A stretch of DNA of 64,000 nt from Pseudomonas gingeri (GTDB lineage: Bacteria; Pseudomonadota; Gammaproteobacteria; Pseudomonadales; Pseudomonadaceae). The stretch lies in NCBI RefSeq assembly GCF_013386165.1, contig NZ_JACAOS010000028.1:62001-126000 (forward strand), in the 5' to 3' direction. Under the pieces are notes generated by a model. That model searched no databases, was not told where the DNA came from, and saw only the letters and a program-made list of their open reading frames with translations. The position numbers and the translations under genes were made by a program. Shown one piece after another: positions 63,331 to 64,000 of the stretch. The number at the start of each line of letters is the position of its first letter. Positions within the stretch are counted from its first letter, which is position 1.

Positions 63331-63382
63331 CTCAACCGTTTCAAAACGGTCATCTTCTCTTGATACCGTTTTCCCGCCACCT

Positions 63383-63480
63383 GTCCGAGGGGCGCTGCAG
63401 CAGGTTCGACCTGTCAGGCTCGGATGGGGCGTTGTTCGCTCAGGGTTCCCTGCACGAACACTAAACGCACAACGGCGCCC
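63383..63480 (+). ncRNA. S-adenosylhomocysteine riboswitch
   Basis: The conserved core is clear: CCGAGGGGCGCTGC (63385 onward), hairpin GCAGGTTCGACCTGT, CAGGCTCGG, and the 3' strand AACGGCGCCC (63471-63480) that pairs back with GGGGCGC-like bases and forms the pseudoknot. A variable hairpin (63426-63465) lies in between. It is 28 bases upstream of ahcY, the known target. Binding of SAH turns on expression of SAH hydrolase in other bacteria. Confidence 0.93.
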
Positions 63481-63508
63481 ATTCGCATACTACGAATGGA
63501 GGCTCTTC

Positions 63509-64000
63509 ATGAGCGCTGTCAACACGCCTGCAGATTTCAACGACTACAAAGTCGCCGACATGTCCCTGGCTGCCTGGGGCCGTCGCGAAACCATCATCGC
63601 CGAATCGGAAATGCCGGCCCTGATGGGTCTGCGCCGCAAGTACGCCGGTGAGCTGCCGCTCAAGGGCGCCAAGATCATCGGCTGCATCCACATGACCATC
63701 CAGACTGCCGTGCTGATCGAAACCCTGGTTGTCCTGGGTGCCGAAGTGCGCTGGTCGTCCTGCAACATTTTCTCGACTCAGGATCAGGCCGCTGCCGCCA
63801 TCGCCGCCGCCGGCATCCCGGTTTTCGCCTGGAAAGGTGAAACCGAGCAAGAGTACGAGTGGTGCATCGAGCAGACCATCCTGAAAGACGGTCAGCCTTG
63901 GGACGCCAACATGATCCTCGACGACGGCGGCGACCTGACCGAGATCATCCACAAGAAATACCCGGCCATGCTGGAAAAAATCCACGGCGTGACCGAAGAA
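63509..64000 (+). CDS. ahcY: Adenosylhomocysteinase, N-terminal part
   Basis: The first 164 codons of S-adenosylhomocysteine hydrolase, cut by the end of the window. The protein starts MSAVNTPADFNDYKVADMSL and shows the family segments GCIHMTIQTAVLIETL near residue 60 and SSCNIFSTQDQAAAAIA near 83. GGAGG precedes the ATG at 63509. It removes the SAH formed by methyltransferases and is governed by the riboswitch just upstream. Confidence 0.96.
   Translation, partial: MSAVNTPADFNDYKVADMSLAAWGRRETIIAESEMPALMGLRRKYAGELPLKGAKIIGCIHMTIQTAVLIETLVVLGAEVRWSSCNIFSTQDQAAAAIAAAGIPVFAWKGETEQEYEWCIEQTILKDGQPWDANMILDDGGDLTEIIHKKYPAMLEKIHGVTEE

Overview
The window is a stretch of chromosome from a Pseudomonas of the P. 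fluorescens group. The evidence is high GC with strong third-position bias, the gene order dipeptidase / cdhR-caiX-cdhA-cdhB / gbdR-sdaB-cbcXWV-betT-betI-betB-betA that is characteristic of the genus, the tkt-epd-pgk-fba and ArsR-metK-ahcY neighbourhoods, and more than twenty REP/REPIN palindromes between genes. No rRNA, tRNA or CRISPR array was seen.

Left part (1-25 kb): quaternary-amine catabolism. A divergent M19 dipeptidase-like protein and three small membrane or secreted proteins precede a carnitine block: CdhR regulator, CaiX binding protein, a BKACE-type dehydrocarnitine cleavage enzyme, carnitine dehydrogenase, betainyl-CoA thioesterase, plus a gamma-butyrobetaine dioxygenase. A small accessory patch of hypothetical genes (10-12.3 kb) follows. 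Then come the glycine-betaine regulator GbdR, serine dehydratase, the choline/betaine ABC transporter CbcXWV, and the choline-to-betaine genes BetT, BetI, BetB and BetA. Together they convert gamma-butyrobetaine, carnitine and choline to glycine betaine and, through glycine and serine, to pyruvate. The control regions show 21-bp-period direct repeats (AraC-type sites) before caiX and between sdaB and cbcX, and a 20-bp BetI-type palindrome between betT and betI.

Middle part (25-47.5 kb): an IS110-family element sits exactly inside a REP palindrome and carries a plausible bridge RNA whose guides match the REP target. After it come an RraA-like aldolase, a TldD/TldE-like pair, a RhlA-like lipid synthase with an MFS pump, DbpA helicase, a YhiN-type flavoprotein, a YccS-type membrane protein, a periplasmic binding protein, ElaA, a small HTH protein, a YgjP-like metalloprotein, a REC-PAS-GGDEF-EAL protein, a PL7 alginate lyase, a ricin-fold protein between two copies of a duplicated promoter with a LexA-box-like palindrome, and a RAYT transposase among its REPINs.

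Right part (47.5-64 kb): central carbon and methyl-cycle genes. fba, an MliC-like lipoprotein, pgk, epd and tkt lie on the minus strand. A SahR-like ArsR/methyltransferase regulator with its own 26-bp operator is translationally coupled to metK. Then come ligB between two paralogous small secreted proteins, a cytochrome c', mltA, a MAPEG protein, an MFS pump and a thioesterase. Last is a SAH riboswitch leading ahcY, which runs off the window. SAM synthesis and SAH removal are therefore both under visible methyl-cycle control here.
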